From assembly GCF_001298105.1 (NCBI RefSeq), contig NZ_LGJH01000137.1, positions 1 to 64,000 of the forward strand: DNA of 64,000 nucleotides, in the 5' to 3' direction. Both the position numbers and the translations under genes were made by a program. Source of the stretch: Novosphingobium sp. ST904. Its GTDB lineage: Bacteria; Pseudomonadota; Alphaproteobacteria; Sphingomonadales; Sphingomonadaceae. Shown here one piece after another: positions 36,725-46,773 of this stretch (the first letter of the stretch is position 1; each line of letters begins with the position of its first letter). A model generated the notes under the pieces. The model searched no databases. It saw only the letters and a program-made list of their open reading frames with translations, and had not been told where the DNA came from.

Positions 36725-37706
36725 TGCCCGCAAGATCGATGGCCTGCCTGCTTTGCGCAGGCCTTGCGGCAGTGTGGTGGCCCGGCAGCGCCGCGGCGCA
36801 GGAGACTACCACAGCGCAGGACACTGCCGCCGCACCTGCCCCCGAACTCGCGTCCACCGACGCCACTTCGCAGGCTGCATCAGCCGATCCCGCCGACACG
36901 GCTCCCCCGCAACCCGTCGATCCCTGGACGATCACGCTGTCCGCCGGGCTGAGCAACCGCGACGACGGCCCCGATGGTTCGTGGCAGACGCTGTCCCTTA
37001 CCCGCCAGATCGGGCGCGGATACGTGCGCGGCGGCGTGATGCGCTATCACGGCACCCTGATCCAGGCCGACACCGCGCTCCCGTCCGATTACTACGTCGG
37101 CACGCTTGGCGCGGGCGGCAACTTCGACAACTGGGTCATCGACGGCTGGGCCAGCTACGGCCGGCAGGTCTACGGCAAGATCAGCACCGACTGGGGAAGC
37201 CGCCAGAGTTCGGGAGCCAGAAGCAGCGCCTATTATGCACTGGGCGGTGACTTCGGACGGATTTTCCCGCTTTCGCCCCGATGGTTCGTGACGCCGACGA
37301 TCGTCGTTCCTACGCACAGGGACGCCTGCTCCGCCCCGCCCCCACCGGGACCGGCCTGGTCGATCTGGAAACCCGGGAACCAACATGGACGCTGGGCAGC
37401 ACTGTCCGCCTCGATCATGCGTTCGGCGAAAATGGCGACCATTATGCCGGCATCTCGCTTTCCCGTAACTGGACCAGCAACGCCGTATCGCAAGTCAAAG
37501 TCGGCCAGTTCGAGAGCCTCGAAGAGATTCCCCGCAGCGGGCTGCTGGATTCGCGCCACTATTCAGACGGGTGGTGGGAGGTGGGCATCAGCGCCAACAT
37601 GAAGCTGGCGGACAGGCTCCATCTCGACCTCTACGCCTCTCGCAGTTTCGATGCGCTCGCGGGCAACACGATTTCCGGCGGTATCTCGCTACGAAAGGCC
37701 TTCTGA
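36724..37706 (+). CDS. Outer membrane beta-barrel protein, one-base frameshift
   Basis: About 327 residues when repaired. A signal peptide (ending SAAAQE near 22) is followed by an Ala/Thr/Pro linker and alternating amphipathic strands (LSAGLSNRDDGPDG, GYVRGGVMRYHG, WWEVGISANMKLADRLHLDLY) ending in Phe, the usual barrel C-terminus. The start overlaps the kinase stop by one base, so they are co-expressed. One base is missing near 37305-37312; after it the frame continues as SYAQGRLLRPAPTGTG. Could be a porin-like or sensor-linked barrel; no specific family recognised. Confidence 0.68.
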
Positions 37707-37826
37707 CGGCGGAGCCGGCCGAACATCCCGGGCCGCCCGCGCGCAAATGAACCATTAGCGGGAACCGGCAAGGCGTTCATCCATTTGTTTCTCAACGGCA
37801 AATCGCCGAACGTACAGGAGAAACAC

Positions 37827-37997
37827 ATGTACCGCAGACTGGGCTGGGGCCTCGGCATCCTTTCCGCCACCACCATCCTGCTGTCGGCCTGCCATAACGA
37901 CCGCCCCGGACGCCACCATCCGCCCCGGCACGAACACGGCGACCGCGACGGTCACCGGGACCGGGACGATCATCGTCCGCCGCGCCACCATAACTGA
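37827..37997 (+). CDS. Small His/Asp/Arg-rich lipoprotein
   Basis: A 56-residue protein. The signal peptide ends in a lipobox (TILLSAC), leaving a mature chain of about 37 residues, nearly all His, Asp, Arg, Pro and Gly (for example RHHPPRHEHGDRDGHRDRDD). An AGGAG site lies 6 bases upstream of the ATG. The His/Asp content suggests metal binding in the periplasm, but this is inference from composition only. Confidence 0.65.
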   Translation: MYRRLGWGLGILSATTILLSACHNDRPGRHHPPRHEHGDRDGHRDRDDHRPPRHHN

Positions 37998-38130
37998 ACG
38001 ACTGCGGCGGTTGCGCTCCTGCCGCCACAAGGACGAGCGACTCACCCATTCGTCCAGCTAGTCCCGCGACGCGAAGACCCGTAAGAATCGCCGGGAACGG
38101 CAACTTTGCCCGACTTCAGGAGCGCCAGCG

Positions 38131-39213
38131 ATGCCACGGGCTTCCATCACGGTCGTCGTGCCTGCCTATCAGGCCGGGCATACCATCGAGCGGACGGTCC
38201 GCTCGGTGTTCGGCCAGCCCCATGTCGATACGCGGGTCATCGTGGTCGTCGACGACACTGGCGAGGAAACCCGGTCCGCCGCGCAGTCCATCGCGGATAC
38301 GCGCCTTTCCGTGATCGTGAACGAGGCCAATCTGGGCGCGCAGAAGAGCCGGAATCGCGGGCTCGCCCTTGTCGAAACCGATTACGTGATGTTTCTCGAC
38401 GGCGACGACTTCGTGATGGGCGACCTCTTTCGCGGCCTGCTGGACGCCGTGGAGAACGGAGCCGACGTCGCATTCGGCCCGTGGCTTCGCTACAATGAAG
38501 CGGCCCCTTCGGCGGAACTGCGGCGCGAACGGTATAGCAGCGCCGAAGACCTGCTTGACCGGTGGCTGGTTCGTCGGCGCTGGACACCGCCCTGTGCGGT
38601 GCTTTGGCGTACCGATTTTTTGCGCAGCATCGGCGGGTGGGACGAAGCGGTGCGGCGCAACCAGGACGGTGAAATCGTGTGCCGGGCAGCGCTCGCAGGC
38701 GCGCGGCTGGCACATTCGGACCGGGGTTGCGGCGTCTATGTCCAGCACGATTCGCCGCTGCGCATCTCCGCGAACCGTTCCACTTTCGGCGATCTCATAG
38801 ACGTGGCCGAAAGCCTGCTGCGCCGACCTTCGGACGCGGTGCCGGATGAAAAGCGCGCACGGATCATCGGCGAATACTTCTACTGGCTTGCCGACAGCGC
38901 CTTTCGGCGGGGGGACATGGCGCAGGGCCGCCGCGCGCTTCAGCGCAGCCTCTCGCTCGGCGGCAAGGGCGCACACCTTGCGCCGGTTCCCAAGCTCGGC
39001 GCGGCGGTATTCGGGCTGGAAGGCTACCGGAAGGCCGTTGCCTGGCTCACGCCGCGCGCTGATGCCTTCAGCCCTTCTGCGGATGGCGGCGGAAGCGGTC
39101 CGGCAGCAGGTTCCCCGCCAGCCGGATCATCTCCGCCATGTCGCGCCGCCCGCTCGCGGTGCAGAAATGGGCCGCAACGGTGCCTCCGTAGCTGCACAGG
39201 ACCGCAACCGTAA
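38131..39213 (+). CDS. Family 2 glycosyltransferase
   Basis: GT-A fold enzyme. SITVVVPAYQAGHTIERT at the start, the nucleotide-binding DDTGEE, and MFLDGDDFV (the DxD-type metal site, near 90) are clear. As read it is 360 residues, but the last 50 run antisense into the convergent flippase and look non-coding. If one base is missing near 39055 (CGCGCT for CGCCGCT), the protein would end at a TGA at 39060-39062, six bases before the flippase stop; this fits the deletion pattern elsewhere in the window. Donor and acceptor unknown; first gene of polysaccharide region 2. Confidence 0.83.
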   Translation: MPRASITVVVPAYQAGHTIERTVRSVFGQPHVDTRVIVVVDDTGEETRSAAQSIADTRLSVIVNEANLGAQKSRNRGLALVETDYVMFLDGDDFVMGDLFRGLLDAVENGADVAFGPWLRYNEAAPSAELRRERYSSAEDLLDRWLVRRRWTPPCAVLWRTDFLRSIGGWDEAVRRNQDGEIVCRAALAGARLAHSDRGCGVYVQHDSPLRISANRSTFGDLIDVAESLLRRPSDAVPDEKRARIIGEYFYWLADSAFRRGDMAQGRRALQRSLSLGGKGAHLAPVPKLGAAVFGLEGYRKAVAWLTPRADAFSPSADGGGSGPAAGSPPAGSSPPCRAARSRCRNGPQRCLRSCTGPQP

Positions 39214-40552
39214 GCGTGACGACGGTAGGCAAACCTTCCCCCAGCCGCGAAACCACCGCCCAGGCAAAGACGCCCCCAAGCAATGAGGGCACCTGCGCCT
39301 CGTACAGGAAACGCTGGGACACCGGCGTGCCCTTGGTCGCATAATAGTAAAGTGCGGGAGTCGTCAGGAGCTGGCCGAAGAAATAGGCGGCCGCCACCCC
39401 CACCGCGCCCCAGCGCACCCCGATGAAGAAGCTGATCACGCTGATCGTGCTGGAGAAAATCCCCCAATACATCATGCGCCGGGTCTTCCCGCTGCTGATG
39501 TAGAGCCACCCGGTCGTGTTGGGCACGGTCTGGACGATCGCGGTGAGGCTGAGCCAGAAGAAGATCGGGCTGGCGGCGCTCCACCGCGATCCCAGCAGGA
39601 AAGGCACGAGCCGATCGCTGCAGATCGCCGCCGCCAGGATGCCCGGCAGGGACAGCAGCGCAAGCGCGCGGATCGCCCGTTCATAGACCCGCCGATATCG
39701 TTCCGCATCGTCCTGGAGCCGGCTCATGACCGGAATCATGACGCGGCTCAGCGGCTGGTTCACGTTTTGCAGGGGAAACAGCATGAGCTTGTAGCTGCGA
39801 TCGTACAGGCCGACCGCGTCCGCACCCTCGGCCTTGGCGATGATGACGTTATCGAGATTGCGGGCGAAGAAGTTCACGAGATTGAAGCCCGTAAGATTCG
39901 CTCCGAACACCACGAGATGGCGCACCCCGGCGAAGCGCGCGCCCATTCGCGGGCGCCAGGTGCAAGATGTCCAGACCATAACAGTGCTGACGCTCGCCCC
40001 CAGCAGCGCCCCCAGCCAGATCGCCCAGTAATTGCGCAGCGCAAGCGCGGCCAGCGCGGTGAAGACGAACGTCGACAGGGCCACGGCGATATCGTTGATG
40101 CTGAGCGTATGGAAGCGAAGGTCCCGGTTGAGCAGGGCCTGATGCTGCAACTTCAACCCCGAGACGAGGACGGTGAGCCCGGTGGCCGCCGTCACGTATC
40201 CCGCGCGGTAATCGCCGTAGAACCAGCCCGCCAGCGGTGCCAGGATCACCATGACCAGAGCTGCTGCGACCGAGACGAACACGTTCAGCCAGAACAGGGC
40301 ATTGGAATGCTCCGGGTCGAGATCCCGCGCCTGCACGACCGCCTGGGTGAACCCCAGGTTCTGGAAGATGAGGATCAGGCCGGTAAGCGGCGCCACCATG
40401 GCGCTGATGCCGTAATCCGCCGGCGAGAGAATACGCGCGACCACGATCGTGGTCGCCATCGTGGCGAACACCTTGACCATCTGGGATGCGGCGGTGGATG
40501 CCACCCCCCGCGTGGCGCGGCGGCCGATATCGTCGCTGCCGGCCCTCGTCAT
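39068..40552 (-). CDS. Wzx-type polysaccharide flippase (region 2)
   Basis: About 494 residues, multi-pass membrane protein of the polysaccharide transporter (lipopolysaccharide exporter) family. It opens with GVASTAASQMVKVFATMATT and has the LSPADYGISAMV motif and about 12-14 helices. The start at 40552 overlaps the stop of the upstream glycosyltransferase (ATGA). The frame is open to 40915 but that part is antisense. It would flip lipid-linked repeat units made by the region 2 glycosyltransferases. Confidence 0.88.
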   Translation of the reverse strand: MTRAGSDDIGRRATRGVASTAASQMVKVFATMATTIVVARILSPADYGISAMVAPLTGLILIFQNLGFTQAVVQARDLDPEHSNALFWLNVFVSVAAALVMVILAPLAGWFYGDYRAGYVTAATGLTVLVSGLKLQHQALLNRDLRFHTLSINDIAVALSTFVFTALAALALRNYWAIWLGALLGASVSTVMVWTSCTWRPRMGARFAGVRHLVVFGANLTGFNLVNFFARNLDNVIIAKAEGADAVGLYDRSYKLMLFPLQNVNQPLSRVMIPVMSRLQDDAERYRRVYERAIRALALLSLPGILAAAICSDRLVPFLLGSRWSAASPIFFWLSLTAIVQTVPNTTGWLYISSGKTRRMMYWGIFSSTISVISFFIGVRWGAVGVAAAYFFGQLLTTPALYYYATKGTPVSQRFLYEAQVPSLLGGVFAWAVVSRLGEGLPTVVTLTVAVLCSYGGTVAAHFCTASGRRDMAEMIRLAGNLLPDRFRRHPQKG

Positions 40553-41448
40553 TCGGACACCGCCACCGCAGGAATGCCCTGCGGCATGAGCAGGGGATTG
40601 CCGAAACGATTGACCAGCGCGGAAATCTGCGCGTCGTTCTGCAGCATGTTGTCGTCGTAGAGGCGGCTCGCCTGGGAAAAGTCCCAGGTCATCTGCACGA
40701 AGCGCGGTCCCACCTTCCGGTAGAGCGCGCCTGCCCGGCGCGCACACCAGTAGAACCACAAGTCGTCGGCGGAAGGCGCGTATCGCTCGTAGAGTTCGCG
40801 CTCCGTCACGTCGGGATGGAAGCACCCGGGCGGATAGAGCACCCCGCCGATCCCCGTGGGCATGAGATCGATGGACGGAGCGTGCGCGGCATCGTCCTGA
40901 ACGTCCCAGCCCCAATCGGCATAACGGGCCAGCGCCCCGCCCGCCCCCATCTCCAGCCGGTGCGCGCGCAGGCAGGTGATGACGCCCTTCGTTCCGGCCT
41001 GTCCATCGACGAGTTCGGTCAGCCAGGAAGGCTTGTAGAAGACGTCATCGTCGGCAGTGGCGATATAGGCTTCGGGAAAGGCGCCGAGCGCATAGACGAG
41101 CTTCTTGTAGCTGCGCACGTCGTCGACCAGCCGCAGTTCGACCCGCCCGTCCAGCAATTCCCGCACGGCAGCGGGCAGGGATTCCTCGTCACCGCGCGCG
41201 AGCCACAGGACGATGCGGTCAGGCACCGTGTCCTGCCGCAGCAGGCTTCGCAGCGTGAGGTGGAGCGTGGGATATCGCGGCGGAAAGGACGTCAGCGAAA
41301 CGATCAGCGCGGCCCGCAGCGGATGCGGCCGCCTCTCGCCCTCGGGATATCGGCCCGCATAGCGCCGGTACTGGCGCCCGGTCCACAACCGGATTGCCAC
41401 GGGTCGCGGCAGAACTGCAAAGATGAACTGCCTGGCCAGCTTACTCAC
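40549..41448 (-). CDS. GT-A glycosyltransferase
   Basis: A 299-residue protein with a GT-A-like core: LIVSLTSFPPRYPTLHLTLRSLL at the start of the fold, IVLWLAR, and the metal-binding ATADDDVFYKPSWL near 130. Later VGPRFVQMTWDF and NDAQIS are seen. It lacks membrane segments. It is translationally coupled to the flippase. Substrate unknown; probably adds a sugar in region 2 polysaccharide assembly. Confidence 0.78.
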   Translation of the reverse strand: MSKLARQFIFAVLPRPVAIRLWTGRQYRRYAGRYPEGERRPHPLRAALIVSLTSFPPRYPTLHLTLRSLLRQDTVPDRIVLWLARGDEESLPAAVRELLDGRVELRLVDDVRSYKKLVYALGAFPEAYIATADDDVFYKPSWLTELVDGQAGTKGVITCLRAHRLEMGAGGALARYADWGWDVQDDAAHAPSIDLMPTGIGGVLYPPGCFHPDVTERELYERYAPSADDLWFYWCARRAGALYRKVGPRFVQMTWDFSQASRLYDDNMLQNDAQISALVNRFGNPLLMPQGIPAVAVSE

Positions 41449-41806
41449 ACAAGCCCCCGCGCCTCAAAGCCACCGCGTATTCATCGCGGCCACCCGGCAG
41501 GTTCTACCCAGCCGCCCCGGGATGCGCCATTACCCTGAATAGCGCCGCAACCATCCGAATTTCCTGAACTATACCGGGCAGTTCGGCGATCCGCACGACG
41601 ATGGCCTCGACGCCCGCGCCCCGCCGAAGCACGCTCCGAAACCGAAGCGGAAACTTCGGCCGATCTTCCGGGGCCTTGCCAGCGGCTCTGGCGCGGGCAT
41701 AAGGAAACGCTCTATTGTCTTGCCTTTCCGGCGCCGGCCCATGCTTCGCCGCTGGCGATGGACGGGGGCACCCTTGAAGCCGCGCCACTCTGAAGGATAC
41801 GCAGGG
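41449..41806. other. Intergenic region before the MscS gene
   Basis: About 358 bases between divergent genes. Open frames are visible on both strands but none shows domain or codon-bias support. A longer N-terminus of the MscS-type protein (ATG at 41720) cannot be ruled out. Confidence 0.35.
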
Positions 41807-44269
41807 TTGAAAGACCGCAACCGCATCGCCGTCGGAAGTGCGGGCCTCGCCGCGATCGCGCGGTGCGTGCTGGCCATTGTCCTTATGCTGGCTCCGGGAA
41901 GCGCGCTGGCCGCCCAGCCTGCCACCCAGCCTCCCGCGCTTTCGTCTGCCATCGCCTCGGCGCTCCCCAAGGCCGACCCCGCTCCCGAGCCTGCACCCGA
42001 TCCCGTCAGGAAAACGCCGAGCGAGGCGGTGGCCAGCTTCGATGCGGATGCCAGGCATGCCGAGGCCGTCTTGCGCACGGACATCTCACGGCACGACTAC
42101 GACGAAGTGCGCGAACTGAACCTCCTGCGCGACCGTCTTGCGGCCGACCGCGATCTGGCTCGCGGGATTGCCGATCGCAGCAACCTCGATGCGCGAATCA
42201 TACAGGCCCAGATCACCGCGCTCGGCCCGCTGCCCGAATCCGGCAAGACCGAAGCCTCCGCCATCACCGACCAGCGCAAGGCACTCGACGCGCGCCTTTC
42301 CGTTGCTCTCGGGCCGGTCCTTCGCGCCCGCGAGGCACAGGCGCGCGCGGCAACCCTCGTCTCCGATCTCGACGAACGGATCGCGGCGATAGACCGGCTG
42401 CGCAAGTCGGAGCGCGCCTCTTCCGTGCTCGATCCCCGCCTCTGGCTGACCTTCGCCGGCGATGCCCGGCGCGGTGCCGAAGCCATGGCGGCGGGCTTTG
42501 CGCGGGGCTACGAGGCTATCGGCTTCCTTGGCCTCGCCAGCCGGGTGCTGGGCGCAGCGGCACTGATGCTGCTGGGCCCGTTCGCGTCCGCATGGCTGCT
42601 GCGCGTGTTGAGCGCCAGGCTGGCAAAGCGGATCGAAAACGTGGAGCAACTGGCTAGCCGGTTGCTGATCGTGGTGCTCGAGGATGTTTCCACGGCAATC
42701 GCGCTGTTCTTCGGCATAGGCTGCACGATCGCCGCCATGGGCCTCGTGCTGAAACCGTTCGTCACCATCGCCGTACTGGTCCGGCTCAGCACCATCTTCG
42801 TGCTTGCGGCGCTGATCGTCGCCATCACCCAGTGGCTTGCTAAGGGAACGCTGCAATCGCCCTTCGTCCAGTTGCGTCTGGTGCGGCTGCGGCCGGCCCT
42901 TGTCGACAAGGGCGTATCGACGGTCCGCTGGATCGGCGTGGTCATGGCGATGGAAGCCATCGTCGAGGCTCTCGAGCAGGCCGGTTTCGCGTCTGCCACC
43001 GCAATCGACCTCATTTCGGGATTGCTGCTGATCCTGGGCGGCGGGCTGATCTGGGTGCTTGCGAACCTGCTTCACAAGGGCCGCGAAGGCCAGGACGAAG
43101 CCACGGCATCGGACGGCAAGCCACCAGAAATGCTAGACTTTGCATCGCCGTTAAGCCGAATTCTCAAGCTGCTGGTGATTGGCAGCGTCTCCGCCGCGCT
43201 GGTCGGCTACATCATCCTCGCGCGTGAAATCTTTTCGGACGCGGTGCTTTCGATCGCGGTCATCGCCATCGCCATTTTCCTGCACCGGCTGATCTCGCTG
43301 GTGCTCGGCCTGCTCGCCGAAGGACGGTTCAAACGCTACCGCACGACGCTGCACTTCGTGCCGATGCTGACCGGGCTCTTCATAACGCTTTGCACCGTGC
43401 CGATGCTGGCAGTGACCTGGGGCTACAACAGCCGCGAGATCGGCGATGCCATCGTCACGCTGCGCAGCGGTGTCACGATCGGCCAGGTGAACCTGTCGGC
43501 GGGCGACATTCTCACCTTCGCCTTCATCTTCCTTGCCGGCTACGTCGCCACACGCTGGACCCAGCGGATCATCAACCTCTCGATCCTGCCGCAATTCGGG
43601 CTGGACCGGGGCTCACAAGCCTCGATCGTGACGATGATCGGCTATGCCGGGATCGTGCTGGCCGCGGTCATCGCCATCGCCAGCACCGGACTGGACCTTT
43701 CCAGCCTCGCCTTCGTTGCCGGGGCCTTGTCGGTCGGTCTCGGCTTCGGCCTGCAATCCATCGTCGAGAACTTCACCAGCGGCGTGATCCTGCTGATCGA
43801 ACGGCCGATCCGCGAAGGCGACTGGATCGAGGTTGGGAACTTCTCCGGCATCGTGCGAAAGGTGTCCGTCCGCTCGACCCACCTGGAAAGCTTCGACCGT
43901 CACCAGATCATCATTCCCAATTCCCAGCTCATCACCGGCAGCGTGAAGAACCTGAGCCTGGGAGCGGCACTGGCGCGCGTGGTTGTGCCGGTTGGAGTGG
44001 CGTACAGTTCCGATCTCGAAAAGGTTCGCGCGGTCCTGCTGGAGATTGCCCATGCGAATCCCGGCGTGCTTCCGTCGCCGGCACCCAGCGTGACGCTGGA
44101 CGCATTTGCCGAAAGCTCGATCAACATGCGCCTGCTGCTGTTCGTGCCCGACGCGACCGATGGCGCATCCATCGCCTCGCAAGTCCGCTTCGCCATTGCC
44201 GAACGGTTCGGCAAGGAAGGGATAGAGCTGCCCTTCCCGCAACGCGAAGTGCGAATCCGCAGGGATTGA
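41807..44269 (+). CDS. Large MscS-family mechanosensitive channel
   Basis: About 820 residues. A signal peptide (ending GSALAAQ) leads a periplasmic helical domain of the DUF3772 type (about 60-200), several membrane helices (about 225-560) and a C-terminal MscS core with LGFGLQSIVENFTSGVILL, RPIREGDWIEVG, and HQIIIPNSQLI. It would release solutes on hypo-osmotic shock. Start chosen as TTG at 41807 with a GAAGGA site because it gives a normal signal peptide; ATG at 41720 is an alternative. It sits between polysaccharide genes but is probably independent of them. Confidence 0.87.
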   Translation: MKDRNRIAVGSAGLAAIARCVLAIVLMLAPGSALAAQPATQPPALSSAIASALPKADPAPEPAPDPVRKTPSEAVASFDADARHAEAVLRTDISRHDYDEVRELNLLRDRLAADRDLARGIADRSNLDARIIQAQITALGPLPESGKTEASAITDQRKALDARLSVALGPVLRAREAQARAATLVSDLDERIAAIDRLRKSERASSVLDPRLWLTFAGDARRGAEAMAAGFARGYEAIGFLGLASRVLGAAALMLLGPFASAWLLRVLSARLAKRIENVEQLASRLLIVVLEDVSTAIALFFGIGCTIAAMGLVLKPFVTIAVLVRLSTIFVLAALIVAITQWLAKGTLQSPFVQLRLVRLRPALVDKGVSTVRWIGVVMAMEAIVEALEQAGFASATAIDLISGLLLILGGGLIWVLANLLHKGREGQDEATASDGKPPEMLDFASPLSRILKLLVIGSVSAALVGYIILAREIFSDAVLSIAVIAIAIFLHRLISLVLGLLAEGRFKRYRTTLHFVPMLTGLFITLCTVPMLAVTWGYNSREIGDAIVTLRSGVTIGQVNLSAGDILTFAFIFLAGYVATRWTQRIINLSILPQFGLDRGSQASIVTMIGYAGIVLAAVIAIASTGLDLSSLAFVAGALSVGLGFGLQSIVENFTSGVILLIERPIREGDWIEVGNFSGIVRKVSVRSTHLESFDRHQIIIPNSQLITGSVKNLSLGAALARVVVPVGVAYSSDLEKVRAVLLEIAHANPGVLPSPAPSVTLDAFAESSINMRLLLFVPDATDGASIASQVRFAIAERFGKEGIELPFPQREVRIRRD

Positions 44270-44450
44270 TGCCCCATTTGAAGAGCTTGGGCCACGCATC
44301 CGGCGCATCGCTACCGCCGGATATCCCTTCTGCTCAATCATCTGGATCGCCCTCTCCACCCTATTGAGGCATCGATTGCCCAATTATGGTGAATCGCTCT
44401 TGGCGGGCCTGAACGCTACGCTCCACCGGCAAGTCGCCAGAGGAGAACGC

Positions 44451-45601
44451 ATGAGGCCAGACCCGCCGCTCCGCGCGCTCTTCGTCATCAATTCACTTGC
44501 TGGCGGCGGGGCGGAACGCGTCTTCACCACGCTGGTCGAGCAGCTCAGCGGCCCCCGCAGCGACTTCGCGATAACCGTCGCCCTGCTCGATAACGAAGCC
44601 GAGGAAGCCTACCTCCTGCCCGAGAACGTACCGATCGAACGCCTCGATGCGAAGGGCGGCCTGCTGCGCAGCGTCCGGGGCATGCGCAGGCTGGTGCGCC
44701 GCTCCCGGCCCGATGTCGCCCTGTCGTTCCTGTCGAGAGCCAACGTCGCGACGCTGGCGGCAATGCGGCAGACCGGCGGCGCAACCGTCATCAGCGAAAG
44801 GGTGAATACCACCGCTCACCTCAAGCACGGCCTGTCCGGCCTCGTCAGCCGGTTGCTGATCCGCAGGACCTACCCGGCGGCCCGGCAGGTCATCGCCGTG
44901 TCCCAGGGGGTCGCCCGGACGCTGGAAACCGACTTCGCCATTTCGCCCGACAGGATTCGCGTCATCCACAACCCCGTGGATGTGGACCGCATTCGCGCCC
45001 GCGCCGCGCTCGAACCGGCGATCGAGGTCACGCGCGACGATTTCGTCACGATGGGACGCCTCGTGGACAACAAGAATACCGCCATGGCCATCCGGGCCCT
45101 GGCCACGGCACCCGCACGCGGCAACCTGATCGTGCTGGGCGAGGGCCGCTTCGGGAGGAACTCGCGCATCTGGCGGCCTCGCTCGGCCTTGAAAGGAGAG
45201 TGCGCTTCGCCGGCTTCCTCGCCAATCCCCATGCCGTGCTGGCCCGCGCCGGATGCTATCTGCTGACGTCCAATGCCGAAGGTTTTCCCAATGCCATGCT
45301 GGAAGCCATGGCCCTGGCGCTTCCCGTAGTGGCGACGGACTGCCCCTCGGGTCCGGCCGAAATTCTCGAAGTCACGCTTGGCGATGCGCCTGCGGTGTTC
45401 GGTTCCGGCGGCGCGCTGGTGGCGATGGACGATGCGCAGGCCATGGCGACCTGCATGGGCCGGCTGATTGCGCAGGATCGCCCCGCCTTTTCCGAAGCGG
45501 CGGCCAGACGCGCGGAATCGTTCTCGCTCGACCAGGCCGTCGGCGATTTCCGGAAATCGCTGATCCAGGCGGTCGCCGCGAACCGGATGGCGGCGACATG
45601 A
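44451..45601 (+). CDS. Family 4 glycosyltransferase, one-base frameshift
   Basis: GT-B retaining enzyme, about 383 residues when repaired. N-terminal FVINSLAGGGAERVFTTLVE, middle VIAVSQGVARTLETDF and VIHNPVD, and C-terminal SNAEGFPNAMLEAMALALPVVATDCPSGPAEI are typical of GT4. One base is missing near 45151; adding it gives REELAHLAASLGLERRV across the junction. AGGAG precedes the ATG. It overlaps the next glycosyltransferase by four bases. Confidence 0.87.
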
Positions 45602-46728
45602 AGATCTGCGTCACCGGCCTGCGCGGGATCCCCGGCGTCATGGGAGGGGTCGAGACTCACTGCGAGGAACTGTTGCCGCGTATCGCCGCCACGCTGGTCG
45701 ATACCGAGATCGAGGTCTGCTGCCGCGCACCTTATGTCGATCCGGCGATGACCAGCTTTCGGGGCGTTGCGCTCAAGGCGCTCTATTGCCCCACCGGCCG
45801 TTCCAGCGAAGCGATCATCTCCACGCTGTTCAGCATCCTTTACGCCCGCACCCACGGGGCGACGGCAATCCATATCCACGCGGTCGGCCCCGGCCTGCTG
45901 GCGCCGCTCGCCCGCCTGCTCGGCCTGAAGGTCCTGCTCACGCATCACGGTGCCGACTACGAGCGCGAGAAGTGGGGACGCGGAGCGAAGTGGATGCTGC
46001 GGATGGGCGAAAAGCTGGGCGTCCAGTTCGCCAATACGGTCGTTTGCGTATCGCCCTCGCTCACCGCCCGCATGAAGGAGCGCTATCCGGGCAGGGCCGA
46101 ACATGTCGATTTCATCCCCAACGGCGTCAGCGCGCTGCCGCCATGCCCCCAGCCCGACGATGTCCTGCTGGCCGAAATGGGCCTCCAGCCCGGAAACTAT
46201 CTGTGCTGCGTCGCCCGGCTGGTTCCCGAGAAGGGCATCCACTACCTGATCGAAGCGCATGCCCGCAGCGGGGACCCGCGCACGCTGGTCATTGCCGGAG
46301 CCGCAAAGAAATCGGATCGGTATGCCCAGAAACTGGCCCAGATGGCCGGGGCCAATGTCCGCTTCCTCGGCATGGTGCCCCGCGCGCAGCTCGGCGTCCT
46401 GCTCCGCAATGCCTCGCTCTTCGTGCTGCCCTCCTTCCATGAGGGACTGCCTATCGCCGCGCTCGAGGCGCTGGCCAGCAACTGCCCGGTCCTGCTCAGC
46501 GACATCCAGCCGAACCTCGACCTTGGCCTTCCGGCCGATTGCTACTTTCCGGTCGGCGATGTCGGTGTCCTGGCTACGCGCCTTTCCCGCCGCGACAGTC
46601 CGCGCCGCGCCGAACTGCCCGTGGAAGCCCTGATGGACTGGGATGAAGTCGCCCAGCGCACCGCCGTTCGCTACCGCGAAATCCTGAGCAGGAGCCACCA
46701 AGATTCAGCCCTCAAACCTGCACGCTGA
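45598..46728 (+). CDS. Family 4 glycosyltransferase
   Basis: A 376-residue GT-B enzyme: VTGLRGIPGVMGGVETHCEE at the N-terminus, LLTHHGADYEREKWG, VSPSLTARMKERYPG, CVARLVPEKGIHYLIEAH and PSFHEGLPIAALEALASNCPV. The N-terminal pattern resembles transferases of exopolysaccharide assembly that act on lipid-linked intermediates. ATGA overlap with the preceding gene shows coupling. Donor unknown. Confidence 0.87.
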   Translation: MKICVTGLRGIPGVMGGVETHCEELLPRIAATLVDTEIEVCCRAPYVDPAMTSFRGVALKALYCPTGRSSEAIISTLFSILYARTHGATAIHIHAVGPGLLAPLARLLGLKVLLTHHGADYEREKWGRGAKWMLRMGEKLGVQFANTVVCVSPSLTARMKERYPGRAEHVDFIPNGVSALPPCPQPDDVLLAEMGLQPGNYLCCVARLVPEKGIHYLIEAHARSGDPRTLVIAGAAKKSDRYAQKLAQMAGANVRFLGMVPRAQLGVLLRNASLFVLPSFHEGLPIAALEALASNCPVLLSDIQPNLDLGLPADCYFPVGDVGVLATRLSRRDSPRRAELPVEALMDWDEVAQRTAVRYREILSRSHQDSALKPAR

Positions 46729-46773
46729 AGGCAAGGCATTGGCACGCGCCGCCCTTCCTTCCGGGAGAATTCG

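Noticed and set aside
39214..40915. N-terminal extension of the region 2 flippase to 40915
   Set aside because: The extension is antisense to the coupled glycosyltransferase, which has a good ATGA overlap start for the flippase at 40552.
45256..46701. Open frame of 481 residues antisense to two glycosyltransferases
   Set aside because: Opposite strand has clear GT4 motifs; no ribosome site or family signal on this strand.
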